Source of the DNA: Egibacter sp.
Lineage (GTDB): Bacteria; Actinomycetota; Nitriliruptoria; Euzebyales; Egibacteraceae
NCBI GenBank assembly: GCA_003553795.1
Contig: PWFH01000148.1
Coordinates: 1 to 64,000 of the forward strand
Length of the DNA: 64,000 bases
Direction: 5' to 3'
Shown: positions 16,343-25,575 of the stretch, one piece after another
How the letters are laid out: each line of letters opens with the position of its first letter
Position numbering within the stretch: position 1 is the stretch's first letter
Made by a program: the position numbers and the translations under genes
Notes under the pieces: model-generated
Databases searched by the model: none
What the model was told of the DNA's origin: nothing
What the model saw: the letters and a program-made list of their open reading frames with translations, nothing else

Positions 16343-16711
16343 ATGTCAGGGCCGTCAGGGCCGTCAGGGCCACCCGACCCCGCGGCGTTCACCGCTGCGC
16401 TCGAGGAGCTGGGCTTCCTCCTCGTGCAGGAGGACCGCCGCGGCGTGCGCCAGCACGCTCGTGCCCCGAACCGCTTCCTCACCGAGTGGGTGCACGACGA
16501 CGGCGCCGAGGCGCTGCTGACCTGGGAGGTCGACCTCGGCGACTTCTGCGCGGCGATGGGCTGGCAGATCGGCGCCGCGGAGACCTCGTTTCAGATCCTC
16601 TACCCGCAGTACGACGTGCGCCTCGCCCGCGACGTCGAGGCCATCGCCGCCGAGATCGTGCGTCTCGAGGCGCGGCTGTCCCGCCTCGACCTCGTCGACC
16701 CGCCACTGTGA
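16343..16711 (+). CDS. Conserved-looking small protein of unknown function
   Basis: A 122-residue soluble protein. It begins with a GPSGPSGP repeat, then a helix (AAFTAALEELGFLLVQEDRRG) and a segment with aromatic residues (RFLTEWVHDDGAEALLTWEVDLGDF, WQIGAAETSFQILYPQYDVRL), and ends with a helix. AAGGAG lies at good distance before the ATG. It is divergent from the PASTA kinase. I do not recognise a family. Confidence 0.65.
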   Translation: MSGPSGPSGPPDPAAFTAALEELGFLLVQEDRRGVRQHARAPNRFLTEWVHDDGAEALLTWEVDLGDFCAAMGWQIGAAETSFQILYPQYDVRLARDVEAIAAEIVRLEARLSRLDLVDPPL

Positions 16712-16729
16712 GCGCCGCCGAGGCGCGCC

Positions 16730-17581
16730 TCAGCGCACGAGGCGCACGAGCTCGGCGACGTCCTCGGCGATGAGCGGGCCGTCGACGCGCTCGACGATCG
16801 TGCCCTCGCGGTCGATGGCGTAGTACCACGGCTCGGTGGGCAGCCCCCACTCCGTGACGGGCCCGGTGACCGTGGCGGCCTCGTCGGAGTAGATCTCGAC
16901 GTGGACGAACGCGACGTCGCCCCAGTCCTCACCGGAGGTGCGCACCGCCTCGGCGACGTCGACGGCCGGGGCGCACACCGTCGTCTGGCAGTACGCCGGG
17001 GTGGCGAAGGCGAGGAAGACCGGGCGGCCCTCCGCGAGGGCGTCGGCGAGGCTGATCTCGTGCATGCCGCAGTCGGGGTCGCGGGTGCACAGCTCGGCCC
17101 ACCCGAAGTCGTCGGCGGTCGTCGGGGTGTCGCTCGGGATCGCCGGGGCCCCAGGCCCGGGCAGGATGCTCTCCTCGGCGGCGACGACCTCGATCGCCGC
17201 GCGACCGTGCTCCCCGCCGGCGACGGCGTAGAGGAAGACGACGCCGGGGTCGGGCACGTCGACGAAGCCGCGGAACGTCCCGAAGGTCTCCTCGCCCTCC
17301 TCGTGGTAGGTCGCGGGGAAGGGCCCGGCGACGATCTCCTCCTGCTCGTCGCCGACCCAGAGCTCGACCTCGTCGACGTCGAGGGTGCGGTTCTCGGCGT
17401 CGGTGAGCAGGAAGGCGTAGCGCCGCTCGCTGCCGGCGACGAGCTCGTAGGAGGGGTTGCGCAGGATGAGCGTCGGCTCGCCGTCGGGGACGCCGCTGCG
17501 ACCCAGCGGACCGCAGGCGCCGAGCACGAGCCCCGCGCCGACGCTGGCGCCGATCGCGGTGAGGAAGCGGCGTCGGTCCAC
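16730..17581 (-). CDS. Tat-exported thioredoxin-like lipoprotein
   Basis: A 283-residue protein. The N-terminus VDRRRFLTAIGASVGAG combines a twin-arginine motif with a lipobox (LVLGAC), so it should be exported folded and lipid-anchored. The first half is beta-rich and of unknown type. The second half is thioredoxin-like (PVFLAFATPAYCQTTVCAPAVD) with a CxxxxC pair instead of CxxC. The GTG at 17581 has GGAG upstream. It is divergent from the osmolyte-type binding lipoprotein with 64 bases between starts. A CxxxxC pair makes a classical redox mechanism uncertain; a metallochaperone role (SCO-like) is an alternative. Confidence 0.8.
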   Translation of the reverse strand: MDRRRFLTAIGASVGAGLVLGACGPLGRSGVPDGEPTLILRNPSYELVAGSERRYAFLLTDAENRTLDVDEVELWVGDEQEEIVAGPFPATYHEEGEETFGTFRGFVDVPDPGVVFLYAVAGGEHGRAAIEVVAAEESILPGPGAPAIPSDTPTTADDFGWAELCTRDPDCGMHEISLADALAEGRPVFLAFATPAYCQTTVCAPAVDVAEAVRTSGEDWGDVAFVHVEIYSDEAATVTGPVTEWGLPTEPWYYAIDREGTIVERVDGPLIAEDVAELVRLVR

Positions 17582-17645
17582 TCGCGGTCTCCGGGTCGGC
17601 GGGGCGGACGCCGCCAGCGTAGCGACGACGCGGCACACTCGGGAC

Positions 17646-18608
17646 ATGCGACGCGTGCGCGACTGGGGCCTCGGCGGCCAGGTGCCGCCCCCGGTGGCGC
17701 GGCGGCGTCTCGCCGTGGCCGTCGCCGGGCTCGGGCTCGCGCTCGTGGTGGGCCTCGGGGCCTGTGCCGCCGCCGGCGCCGAGCGCGACGCCATCGTCGT
17801 CGGGGCGGGATCGCATCCCGAGCAGGAGGTGCTCGGCGCGATCGTCGCGGCGGCGCTCGAGCGCGACGGCCACGACGTCGAGGTGCGCGGTGACCTCGGT
17901 GACACCGTGGGGTTGCGTCGCGAGGCCGTCGGGGAGCGGATCGACGTCTTCGTCGACTACACCGGCGCGGCGTGGGGCCTCGGCCTCGGTGAGCAGGCGC
18001 CCCCCGCCGACGGCGAGGAGTCCTGGGAGCGGGTGCGCGAGGCCGACGTCGCCAACGGCCTGCGCTGGCTCACGCCGTCGGAGGCCGACGCGACGCTCGC
18101 CCTCGCCGTGCGGGCCGAGGACGCCCCCCCGGAGGGCGAGGCGACGATGAGCTGGCTCGCCGGCGAGCTCTCGGGTGGCGAGCGCTCGCTGTGCGCCGAG
18201 GTCGACTTCCTCCTGCGCGAGGGCGGTCTCGATGCGATCGCCCGGGAGTACGGCATCGACCTCGCACGGCTGCCGCGGCGGCCGGCGACCGCGGCCGAGG
18301 CGGTCGAGGAGGTCGAGGCGCAGCGCTGCTTCGCGGGGCTCGTCACCGCGACCTCCGGCGCGGCGCGTGCCGCCGGCCTCGTCGTCGTCACCGACGACCT
18401 CGACGTGTGGCCGGCCTTCGTCGCCGCCCCGGTCGTGCGCGAGGGCTCCCCGGCCGACGAGCCCGACGTGGCCGAGGCGCTGGCCCCGGCGATGGCCGCG
18501 CTCGACACCGCGGCGCTCGCCACGCTCAACGCCGAGCACGCTACCGGCCAGGACCCCGACGACCTCGCTGCCCGCTTCCTCGACGAGGCCGTCGAGGAGG
18601 AGGCGTAG
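17646..18608 (+). CDS. Osmoprotectant-type (OpuC/OsmF-like) substrate-binding lipoprotein
   Basis: A 320-residue extracytoplasmic binding protein. The signal ends in a lipobox (VVGLGAC), followed by IVVGAGSHPEQEVLGAIVAAALE, VEVRGDLGDTVGLRREAVGERIDVFVDYTGAAW, the family pattern for glycine betaine/choline binding proteins. No permease or ATPase gene is beside it, so it is an orphan and may work with a transporter elsewhere or as a sensor. The aromatic cage cannot be checked by eye. Confidence 0.8.
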   Translation: MRRVRDWGLGGQVPPPVARRRLAVAVAGLGLALVVGLGACAAAGAERDAIVVGAGSHPEQEVLGAIVAAALERDGHDVEVRGDLGDTVGLRREAVGERIDVFVDYTGAAWGLGLGEQAPPADGEESWERVREADVANGLRWLTPSEADATLALAVRAEDAPPEGEATMSWLAGELSGGERSLCAEVDFLLREGGLDAIAREYGIDLARLPRRPATAAEAVEEVEAQRCFAGLVTATSGAARAAGLVVVTDDLDVWPAFVAAPVVREGSPADEPDVAEALAPAMAALDTAALATLNAEHATGQDPDDLAARFLDEAVEEEA

Positions 18609-18638
18609 CGCCGCGCGCGGACGCGCGCTCGTCGAGGC

Positions 18639-18667
18639 TTGACAGCGCAGGGGCGGCGACGTACGGT
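18639..18667 (+). promoter_or_regulatory. Promoter TTGACA-17-TACGGT upstream of the SOS box gene
   Basis: TTGACA at 18639-18644 and TACGGT at 18662-18667 are separated by 17 bases. Transcription should begin near 18674, directly at the LexA box. Confidence 0.8.
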
Positions 18668-18674
18668 GGCAGCG

Positions 18675-18690
18675 TCGAACAGGAGTTCGA
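18675..18690. promoter_or_regulatory. LexA operator (SOS box)
   Basis: TCGAACAGGAGTTCGA is a perfect inverted repeat TCGAAC-N4-GTTCGA, the actinobacterial SOS box. It begins seven bases after a strong -10 box, so bound LexA would block initiation. Confidence 0.9.
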
Positions 18691-18794
18691 CGACACCGCT
18701 CGATCGCGGTCGTGGCTGGGGCGCGAGGGGAAGGCGCGTCCCAGCCACCGACCGGCGAGGGAGGGCTCACCGCGCGGCGATCTCGGAGGCGGCC

Positions 18795-19085
18795 ATGAGC
18801 AAGCGCTACCGCGAGGGCGTCGAGATCGTCCGCACCCAGGCCGACGGCCGGACGCCCGAGGGCATCGCCCCCGCGGCGTTCCGCTGGCGCGGCACGCTGC
18901 ACACCGTGACGAGCGTGCTCGGGCACTGGCGCGAGGACGCCGGCTGGTGGGCCGCGCGGGGCGTGAGCGTGCCCCAGCGCGACCTCTGGCGGGTCGAGGT
19001 GCGCTCCGCCGGCGCGCGGCATCCCACGGTGTGCGAGCTCGCCTGCGAGGGGCAGCGCTGGCGTCTCGACCGCGTGTGGGACTGA
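18795..19085 (+). CDS. DUF6504-like small protein under SOS control
   Basis: A 96-residue basic protein, rich in Trp and Arg (FRWRGTLHTVTSVLGHWREDAGWWAARG, DLWRVEVR). The pattern resembles the actinobacterial family DUF6504, which I remember as sitting near translesion polymerase genes; this is from memory and not checked. GGAGG lies upstream of the ATG. Its strong promoter overlaps a perfect LexA box, so it is predicted to be damage-induced. The gene lies 6.5 kb from the dnaE2-dinB operon, which has the same kind of box. Its biochemical role is unknown; an accessory part of the mutasome is an inference. Confidence 0.7.
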   Translation: MSKRYREGVEIVRTQADGRTPEGIAPAAFRWRGTLHTVTSVLGHWREDAGWWAARGVSVPQRDLWRVEVRSAGARHPTVCELACEGQRWRLDRVWD

Positions 19086-19163
19086 GCCCGCCGATCCCGC
19101 CCGCCGATCCCTGCCCGGACCGGCGGGGCCATGCCGGGACCGTCGGGGCGGCGCCGGGCCGCG

Positions 19164-19193
19164 GTGACCGCGCTCGTGCCGGCAGGCTAGGGT
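19164..19193 (+). promoter_or_regulatory. Candidate promoter of aceE
   Basis: GTGACC at 19164-19169 and TAGGGT at 19188-19193, spacer 18. Transcription would start near 19200 and give a leader of about 88 bases before the aceE ATG. Confidence 0.4.
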
Positions 19194-19287
19194 GGAGGCG
19201 CTCCGAGACCGGGCGCGCGACCGTCCCGCGCACGCGTCTCGAGACAGCCGACGACCGCGCGACCGTGTCAGGGAGTAGGGAGCACCG

Positions 19288-22056
19288 ATGAGCGACGACG
19301 TCAACCTCCGGGACCAGGTCCTGCTCGACGGGATCCCCACCCAGCTCCCCGACTCCGACGAAGCCGAGACCGCCGAGTGGCTCGCCTCCCTCGACGCCGT
19401 CGTCAAGCACCACGGTGGCGAGCGCGCGCGCTACCTGCTGCTGCGCATGCTCAAGCGGCAGAACGCGCTCGGCGTCGGCGTGCCCTCGCTGACCTCGACG
19501 GACTACATCAACACGATCCCGCCCGAGGAGGAGCCGGACTTCCCGGGTGACGAGGCGATCGAGAAGCGCATCCGTCGGCTCGTGCGTTGGAACGCCGCGG
19601 TCATGGTCACCCGCGCGAACCGCCCCGAGCTCTCCCTCGGTGGGCACATCGCCACCTACGCCTCCTCGGCGTCGCTCTACGAGGCCGGCTTCAACCACTT
19701 CTTCCGCGGCAAGGAGCACGGCTCGGGCGACCAGATCTTCTTCCAGGGTCACGCCTCGCCGGGGATGTACGCCCGCGCCTACCTCGCCGGGCGGCTCACC
19801 GAGGACCAGCTCGACCTCTTCCGCCAGGAGCAGAAGCCCGGCGGGCTGTCGAGCTACCCCCACCCGCGCAACATGGCCGACTTCTGGGAGTTCCCCACGG
19901 TCTCGATGGGGCTCGGCGCGATCGGCTCGATCTACCAGGCGCGCGCGAACCGCTACCTCCACCACCGCGGCTTCGTCGACACCTCCGACTCGCGGGTCTG
20001 GGCCTTCCTCGGCGACGGCGAGATGGACGAGCCCGAGTCCCTCGGCGCGCTGCCGGTCGCCGCGCGCGAGGGCCTCGACAACCTCACGTGGGTCGTCAAC
20101 TGCAACCTCCAGCGACTCGACGGGCCGGTGCGTGGCAACGGCAAGATCATCCAGGAGCTCGAGAGCGTCTTCCGCGGCGCGGGCTGGAACGTCATCAAGG
20201 TCGTCTGGGGTCGCAAGTGGGACACCCTGCTGGCCCTCGACGACTCCGGTGCGCTCGTCGACAAGATGAACACCACCCCCGACGGGCAGTTCCAGACCTA
20301 CACCGCCTCCGACGGCGACTACATCCGCAAGCACTTCTTCAACACCCCGGAGCTCGAGCGGCTCCTCGAGCGCTCGTCGCTGACCGAGGCCGACCTGCCG
20401 CTGCTCGACCGCGGCGGGCACGACTACCGCAAGGTCTACGCCGCCTACAAGGCGGCGGTGGAGCACACCGGCAAGCCGACGGTCATCCTCGCCCAGACGA
20501 TCAAGGGCTGGACGCTCGGCCCCGACTTCGAGTCGCGCAACGCCAGCCACCAGATGAAGAAGCTCGCCTCGCGCGCGCTCAAGGAGTTCCGCGACCGCCT
20601 CGAGCTGCCGATCAGCGACGCCGAGCTCGAGGCCGACCTCCCGCCCTACCACCACCCCGGCGAGGACTCCGAGGAGATCACCTACCTCAAGGAGCGTCGT
20701 CGCGAGCTCGGCGGCTTCCTGCCGCACCGCAAGGTGACGTTCCAGGGCCTCGACCTGCCCGAGCGCGACGCCTACCAGGGCCTCAAGCAGGGTGCCGGCA
20801 AGAACGAGGTCGCGACGACGATGGCCTTCGTGCGCCTCGTGCGTGACCTCATGAAGCACCGCGAGCTCGGCAAGCGCATCGTGCCGATCATCCCCGACGA
20901 GGCCCGCACCTTCGGGATGGACTCGATGTTCCCGAGCGCGAAGATCTACAACCCGCTCGGGCAGAACTACGAGTCGGTCGACCGCGACATGCTGCTGTCC
21001 TACAACGAGGCGGTCGACGGGCAGATCCTCAACGAGGGGATCACCGAGAGCGGCAGCATGGCCTCGCTCGCGGCAATCGGGTCGAGCTACGCCACCCACG
21101 GCGAGGGCCTCCTGCCGATCTACATCTTCTACTCGATGTTCGGCTTCCAGCGCACCGGCGACGCGGTGTGGCAGGCCGCCGACCAGCGCGTGCGCGGCTT
21201 CATGGTCGGTGCGACCGCGGGGCGCACGACGCTCAACGGCGAGGGCCTGCAGCACGAGGACGGCCACTCGCTGCTGCTCGCGGCGACGAACCCCGCCGTC
21301 GAGGCCTACGACCCGTCCTTCGCCTACGAGCTCGCGGCGATCACCGAGGACGGCATCAACCGCATGCTCGGGGCGGGCGCGAGCGCCGACGGCACCGCGC
21401 CGCTCGAGGACGACCCGCTCGGTCGGGCCAACGGCCGTGACGTCCTCTACTACGTCACCGTCTACAACGAGCCGGTGATCCAGCCCGCGCAGCCCGACCA
21501 CGTCGACGAGCTCGACATCGTCTCGGGGATCTACCGCTACGCCGCCGCGCCCGAGGGCAAGGTCCGACGCGCCCAGGTGCTCGCGAGCGGCTCGGCGATG
21601 ACGATGGCCCTCGAGGCCGTCGACCTCCTCGCCGAGGAGTGGGACGTCGGCGCCGACCTCTGGAGCGTGCCCGGCTGGGTGGTGCTCCACCGTGACGGCC
21701 TCGCCGCCGACCGCCACAACCGGCTGCGTCCCGACGACGAGCAGGTCGTGCCGCGGGTGGCCAAGGCGCTCGAGGGCGTCGAGGGGCCGTTCGTCGCCGT
21801 CACCGACTACCAGCAGGCCGTGCCCCGGCTCATCGCCCCGTGGGTGCCCGGACCGCTCACGACGCTCGGCACCGACGGGTTCGGCCGGTCCGACACCCGC
21901 GCCGAGCTGCGCCGGCACTTCCAGATCGACGCGGCGAGCGTCGTCGTGGCCGTGCTCGCCGACCTCGCCCGCGACGGCGCGATCGAGCCCGGCGTCGTTG
22001 CCGAGGCGATCGCGCGCTACGGCCTCGACCCCGAGGCGACGACCGAGGTGTCGTAG
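19288..22056 (+). CDS. aceE: Pyruvate dehydrogenase E1 component, homodimeric type
   Basis: Decarboxylates pyruvate with thiamine diphosphate and passes the acetyl group to lipoyl-E2. The 922-residue length and opening ([20 protein letters not shown]) match the AceE type used by actinobacteria. The ThDP motif [10 protein letters not shown]...[16 protein letters not shown] is intact, as is the [13 protein letters not shown]-like loop. AGGGAG lies before the ATG. No E2 or E3 gene is adjacent, which is usual in actinobacteria. It converges on the hydrolase gene with 6 bases between stops. Confidence 0.96.
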   Translation: MSDDVNLRDQVLLDGIPTQLPDSDEAETAEWLASLDAVVKHHGGERARYLLLRMLKRQNALGVGVPSLTSTDYINTIPPEEEPDFPGDEAIEKRIRRLVRWNAAVMVTRANRPELSLGGHIATYASSASLYEAGFNHFFRGKEHGSGDQIFFQGHASPGMYARAYLAGRLTEDQLDLFRQEQKPGGLSSYPHPRNMADFWEFPTVSMGLGAIGSIYQARANRYLHHRGFVDTSDSRVWAFLGDGEMDEPESLGALPVAAREGLDNLTWVVNCNLQRLDGPVRGNGKIIQELESVFRGAGWNVIKVVWGRKWDTLLALDDSGALVDKMNTTPDGQFQTYTASDGDYIRKHFFNTPELERLLERSSLTEADLPLLDRGGHDYRKVYAAYKAAVEHTGKPTVILAQTIKGWTLGPDFESRNASHQMKKLASRALKEFRDRLELPISDAELEADLPPYHHPGEDSEEITYLKERRRELGGFLPHRKVTFQGLDLPERDAYQGLKQGAGKNEVATTMAFVRLVRDLMKHRELGKRIVPIIPDEARTFGMDSMFPSAKIYNPLGQNYESVDRDMLLSYNEAVDGQILNEGITESGSMASLAAIGSSYATHGEGLLPIYIFYSMFGFQRTGDAVWQAADQRVRGFMVGATAGRTTLNGEGLQHEDGHSLLLAATNPAVEAYDPSFAYELAAITEDGINRMLGAGASADGTAPLEDDPLGRANGRDVLYYVTVYNEPVIQPAQPDHVDELDIVSGIYRYAAAPEGKVRRAQVLASGSAMTMALEAVDLLAEEWDVGADLWSVPGWVVLHRDGLAADRHNRLRPDDEQVVPRVAKALEGVEGPFVAVTDYQQAVPRLIAPWVPGPLTTLGTDGFGRSDTRAELRRHFQIDAASVVVAVLADLARDGAIEPGVVAEAIARYGLDPEATTEVS

Positions 22057-22062
22057 CGGCGC

Positions 22063-24087
22063 TCAGACGCCCTCGCGGGGGATCGTGCGGTCCCAGGTCT
22101 TGGCGAAGACCCGGCGCCCGCACTCGTAGGCGTCGAGGGTGGCGTGGACGTGGAAGGCGTGCTCGCTGCAGGTGAGGTGGGTGCGCGCGACGGTCTCGGC
22201 GGACCACTCGCCCCGCGACAGTGCGCGGGTGCTCACGATCTCGCCCTCGACGGAGGTGAAGTCGTCGGCGGTCGAGCGGTACCACTCGTAGGCCTTGCGC
22301 CGCACGACGAGCCCGTGCTCGTCGATGCGTACCGCGCCCTGGTCCTCGATGACCTCGAGCTGGGCGAGGTCGGCGGCGAGGTCGCGGGTGACGAGCCAGT
22401 TGTGCTCGGCCGGCTCCAGCGTCGTCGTCGCGAGCGCCACGCTGCCCTCGGGGGGCTCGAAGGGCCGCAGGTCGGCGTCGGCGCCCTCCCCGTGGCGGAT
22501 CGGCAGGTCGAGGGCGCTCTCCTCGGGATGGATGGTGAGCATGACCGGTGCGGGTGGTGGCCAGGCCAGCGGCCAGTACGACGTCGAGATCGCCAGGCGC
22601 AGCCGGTGGCCGGCCGGCACGCGCTGGGCGCAGTCGTTGAAGCGCACCCGCACCCGCATGAGCTCGCCGGGCTCGACCGCCATGGGCTGCTCGTGGCTGT
22701 AGCGGTGGGTGAGGTTGAGCAGGCCGTAGCTCACGCGCGTGGCCTTGCCGTCGGGAGCGACGTCGATGAGTCGCACCGCGACCATCGCGACGGGCTTGTC
22801 GGCCGCGATCGCGAGGTCGGCCTCGGGCGCGCCGAGGAGGTCGAGGGGGGCCTCGAGCGGCTCGGAGTCGAAGATCAGCGCCCCACCGTTCTCCTCGCGC
22901 TGGTCGCTCGGCAGGTCCGGTGCGGCGGCGTAGCTGCACCACTTGCCGGCGAAGAGCCCGAGGGACAGCGGTGAGCGGATCTGGCGGGGCTCGACCTCGC
23001 CGGCCGTCTCACCCGGGGAGAGGATGCGCCCGCGCGTGAGGGGGTGGCGCTCGCGGGTCACGCTCGGGCTCGGCCAGGCGCGCTCGGCGATCCAGCGCCC
23101 CGGGCGGTGGTCGGCGGAGGGCTGGGGCTCGGCGGCGTCCTGGAGGTAGGCCTTGAGCATGGGCTCGTCGTCGATGCCGTTGTCGACCTTCTTCAGCCAG
23201 CGGTCGAACCAGCGCACGACCTCCTGGAGGAAGCCGATCGCCGGCTTCGGGCTGCCGAGGTGGGGGTAGACGTGGCTCCACGGTCCGATGAGCCCCGCGC
23301 GCGGCCCCTCGAGGCGCTCGAGGAGGCGCAGCACGGCGTTGGAGTAGCCGTCGGCCCAGCCTGAGACCGCCATGACCGGGACGGTGATCGCCGCGTAGTC
23401 CTCGCACACCGAGCCGTGCCGCCAGTAGGCGTCGCGCTGCTGGTGGCGCAGCCACGTCTCGAGCCACAGCCCCGAGCCCTCGAGCCGGGCGTGCCACATC
23501 GCCCGCCAGCGGTCACCGACGATCTCCGGATCCGGCGGCAGGGCGTTGTAGGCGAACATCGTCGAGGCCCACGAGAGGTTGTCGCCGAGCAGGCAGCCGC
23601 CCATGTAGTGGACGTCGTCGGCGTAGCGGTCGTCGGTTGCCGAGGCGGCGATGACCGCCTTGAGCGCCGGAGGCCGGCGGGCGGCGAGCTGCAGCCCGGT
23701 GAAGCCGCCCCAGCTGATGCCCATCATCCCGACCGAGCCGTCGCACCAGGGCTGCTCGGCGATCCACGCGAGGACGTCCTCGCCGTCGTCGAGCTCGCCG
23801 GGCAGGTACTCGTCGGTGAGCACCCCCTCGCTGTCGCCCGAGCCGCGGATGTCGACGCGCACGCAGGCGTAGCCGCGCGCGGCGAGGTAGGGGTGGGTGA
23901 CCTGGTCGCGCTTGCGGCTCGAGTCGCGCTTGCGGTACGGGATGTACTCGAGGATCGCCGGCACCGGCTCGTCCTCGGCCCCCTCGGGCCGCCAGATCCG
24001 CGCGGCGAGGCGCGTGCCGTCGCGCACGGGGATCCACGTGTGCTCGATCGTCTCGACGGGCTGGGGCGGATGGGCGTCGACGCGCAC
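22063..24087 (-). CDS. CocE/NonD family (X-Pro dipeptidyl-peptidase-like) hydrolase
   Basis: A 674-residue alpha/beta-hydrolase. The catalytic serine is in GISWGG, the opening IPVRDGTRLAARIWRPEG and the GSGDSEG segment are family hallmarks, and the C-terminal part (from about residue 340) is a jelly-roll like that of PepX/CocE. Members hydrolyse esters or X-Pro peptides, and the substrate is not predictable. No signal peptide is present, so it is cytoplasmic. The GTG start lies 12 bases after the ATP-grasp stop, so the two are one operon. Confidence 0.88.
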   Translation of the reverse strand: MRVDAHPPQPVETIEHTWIPVRDGTRLAARIWRPEGAEDEPVPAILEYIPYRKRDSSRKRDQVTHPYLAARGYACVRVDIRGSGDSEGVLTDEYLPGELDDGEDVLAWIAEQPWCDGSVGMMGISWGGFTGLQLAARRPPALKAVIAASATDDRYADDVHYMGGCLLGDNLSWASTMFAYNALPPDPEIVGDRWRAMWHARLEGSGLWLETWLRHQQRDAYWRHGSVCEDYAAITVPVMAVSGWADGYSNAVLRLLERLEGPRAGLIGPWSHVYPHLGSPKPAIGFLQEVVRWFDRWLKKVDNGIDDEPMLKAYLQDAAEPQPSADHRPGRWIAERAWPSPSVTRERHPLTRGRILSPGETAGEVEPRQIRSPLSLGLFAGKWCSYAAAPDLPSDQREENGGALIFDSEPLEAPLDLLGAPEADLAIAADKPVAMVAVRLIDVAPDGKATRVSYGLLNLTHRYSHEQPMAVEPGELMRVRVRFNDCAQRVPAGHRLRLAISTSYWPLAWPPPAPVMLTIHPEESALDLPIRHGEGADADLRPFEPPEGSVALATTTLEPAEHNWLVTRDLAADLAQLEVIEDQGAVRIDEHGLVVRRKAYEWYRSTADDFTSVEGEIVSTRALSRGEWSAETVARTHLTCSEHAFHVHATLDAYECGRRVFAKTWDRTIPREGV

Positions 24088-24099
24088 GGTGAGGGCCTG

Positions 24100-25389
24100 T
24101 CAGTCGTTGGGGTAGGGGTCGGCGACGACGAGGGGCAGCGCCTCGCGCACGTGCTGCCAGCGCTCGAGGAGCTCGCGGTGGGTGCGCGCGCCGAGGTAGA
24201 CCTCGGCGAGCTCGTAGCTGTAGGCGTCCTGGTCGGTGAGGTCGCGCAGCCGGTCGCCCTCGGCCACGAGGGGGTGGACGACGACGTCGGGGACCTCGCG
24301 CGCGAGGTCGGCGAGCTCGGCCTCGGTCGGCACGCGCACGACGACGCCGTCGTCGTAGGCGCGCAGGAAGAGCTTCGCCGCGACGGCGTGGTCACCCTGG
24401 CGGTGCGGCAGGTCGGGCCGGCCGCCGAGGGCGAGGTCGACCATGACCTGCAGGTGGCTCACCCCGTCGACGAGCGCGAAGAGCGGCGCGTGGCTCTGCG
24501 ACAGTCGCGGGTTGATCTCGAGCACGCGGATCGTGTCGCGGCGCGCGTTGTAGAAGAGCTCCATGTTGAACGGGCTTTGGTCGAGGCCGATGCCGCTCAT
24601 GATGCGCTCGGCGGTCTCGACGATCCGCGCCTGGATCGGCTGCGGCAGCGATGAGGGGTACTGGTAGCGCGCGAACGACGAGCGGTTGGGGGCCCGGACG
24701 CTGTCGACGACGCCGTAGACGTGGGGCTGGCCGCCCTGGACGTAGCCTTCGACGGTGCACAGCCGCCCCGAGAGGATCTCCTCGGCGAGCATGAGCTCGG
24801 CGCCGGCGCTCGCGACCGGGGCCGGCAGGCTCGCGCGGGCCATGACCCGGCCGAGCGGCTCGGCGAGGCGGGGCAGGTCGTCGCGGATGAGCGGCAGGGC
24901 CTCGCGCAGGTCGGCCGCGCTCGTGATGCGGAACCCGAGGTGGCTGCGGAAGGCGTTGAGGGGCTTGACCCACATCGGGAAGTCGACCTCGATGTCGGCG
25001 AGCGGGTCGGCGAGGTAGGGGTCGAAGGCGTCGAAGCGCGGCACGGCCTCGGGTGCCGCGGCGCGCTGGAGCTGCCGGCTCCAGTGCTTGTGGTTGCAGG
25101 CGAGCACGCCCTCGAGGGAGGGGGAGGGCAGGCCACGGGGTCCGGCGAGCAGCGGCACGAGCTCGGTGGCGGGGAAGTCGATGCACGTCGTGATGGCGTC
25201 GACGCTGCCGTCGAAGGCGTCGACGGCGGCGTCGGCCTCGGCGAGGAGGTCGTCGAGGGGGAACGCCTCGACACCGCGCAGGCGGGAGATGTCGAGGAGG
25301 GTGTGGAAGCGGCAGTCGCGCGCGGCGGGCAGCGTCTCGAGCAGCTCGCGGTTGGGCTGGTCGAGGCCGACCACGAAGACGTTGCGCAT
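24100..25389 (-). CDS. ATP-grasp domain ligase of unknown substrate
   Basis: A 429-residue protein. The N-terminus (NVFVVGLDQPNRELLETLP) is a Rossmann-like preATP-grasp domain, the middle has the ATP-binding lysines (HKHWSRQLQ, MWVKPLNAFRSH), and RVLEINPRLSQSH is the Mg-binding motif. Such enzymes ligate a carboxylate to an amine or thiol through an acylphosphate. GGAGG precedes the ATG at 25389. It is cotranscribed with a CocE-type hydrolase and divergent from dnaE2. No peptide precursor, carrier protein or NRPS gene is nearby. The product is unknown. Confidence 0.82.
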   Translation of the reverse strand: MRNVFVVGLDQPNRELLETLPAARDCRFHTLLDISRLRGVEAFPLDDLLAEADAAVDAFDGSVDAITTCIDFPATELVPLLAGPRGLPSPSLEGVLACNHKHWSRQLQRAAAPEAVPRFDAFDPYLADPLADIEVDFPMWVKPLNAFRSHLGFRITSAADLREALPLIRDDLPRLAEPLGRVMARASLPAPVASAGAELMLAEEILSGRLCTVEGYVQGGQPHVYGVVDSVRAPNRSSFARYQYPSSLPQPIQARIVETAERIMSGIGLDQSPFNMELFYNARRDTIRVLEINPRLSQSHAPLFALVDGVSHLQVMVDLALGGRPDLPHRQGDHAVAAKLFLRAYDDGVVVRVPTEAELADLAREVPDVVVHPLVAEGDRLRDLTDQDAYSYELAEVYLGARTHRELLERWQHVREALPLVVADPYPND

Positions 25390-25506
25390 CGATCGGCCTC
25401 CGTTGCGCGGCGGGGTCCCGGGCCCGCGACGGCGGGTCAGCGCAGCGTAGCACCGGCGTTCGGGCCCCCTTCCCGCCCGGGCCTGGCGTGGCGGGCAGGT
25501 CGGCGC

Positions 25507-25533
25507 TATCGTGAGCGGCGAACACCTGTTCGA
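25507..25533 (+). promoter_or_regulatory. dnaE2 promoter -10 with LexA operator (SOS box)
   Basis: TATCGT at 25507-25512 is followed by GCGAACACCTGTTCGA at 25518-25533, which contains CGAAC-ACCT-GTTCG, an SOS box with only the outermost base pair mismatched. The -10/box geometry is nearly the same as at 18662-18690. The box lies between the divergent ATP-grasp and dnaE2 genes. Confidence 0.88.
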
Positions 25534-25575
25534 ACAGCGGTGCCGCCTTCCCCGCCGCGTGCCCGGAGGCTGCCC

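Noticed and set aside
18541-21918. Minus-strand frame of 1125 codons opposite aceE
   Set aside because: aceE is unmistakable on the plus strand; the antisense frame is a GC-rich shadow.
24100-25389. Carbamoyl-phosphate synthase or D-Ala-D-Ala ligase identity for the ATP-grasp gene
   Set aside because: The ATP-grasp motifs fit the superfamily, but length, N-terminal domain and context match neither enzyme.
24721-25575. Upstream extension of the dnaE2 frame
   Set aside because: The frame is open, but it is antisense to the ATP-grasp gene. The promoter, SOS box and ribosome site place the start at 25576.
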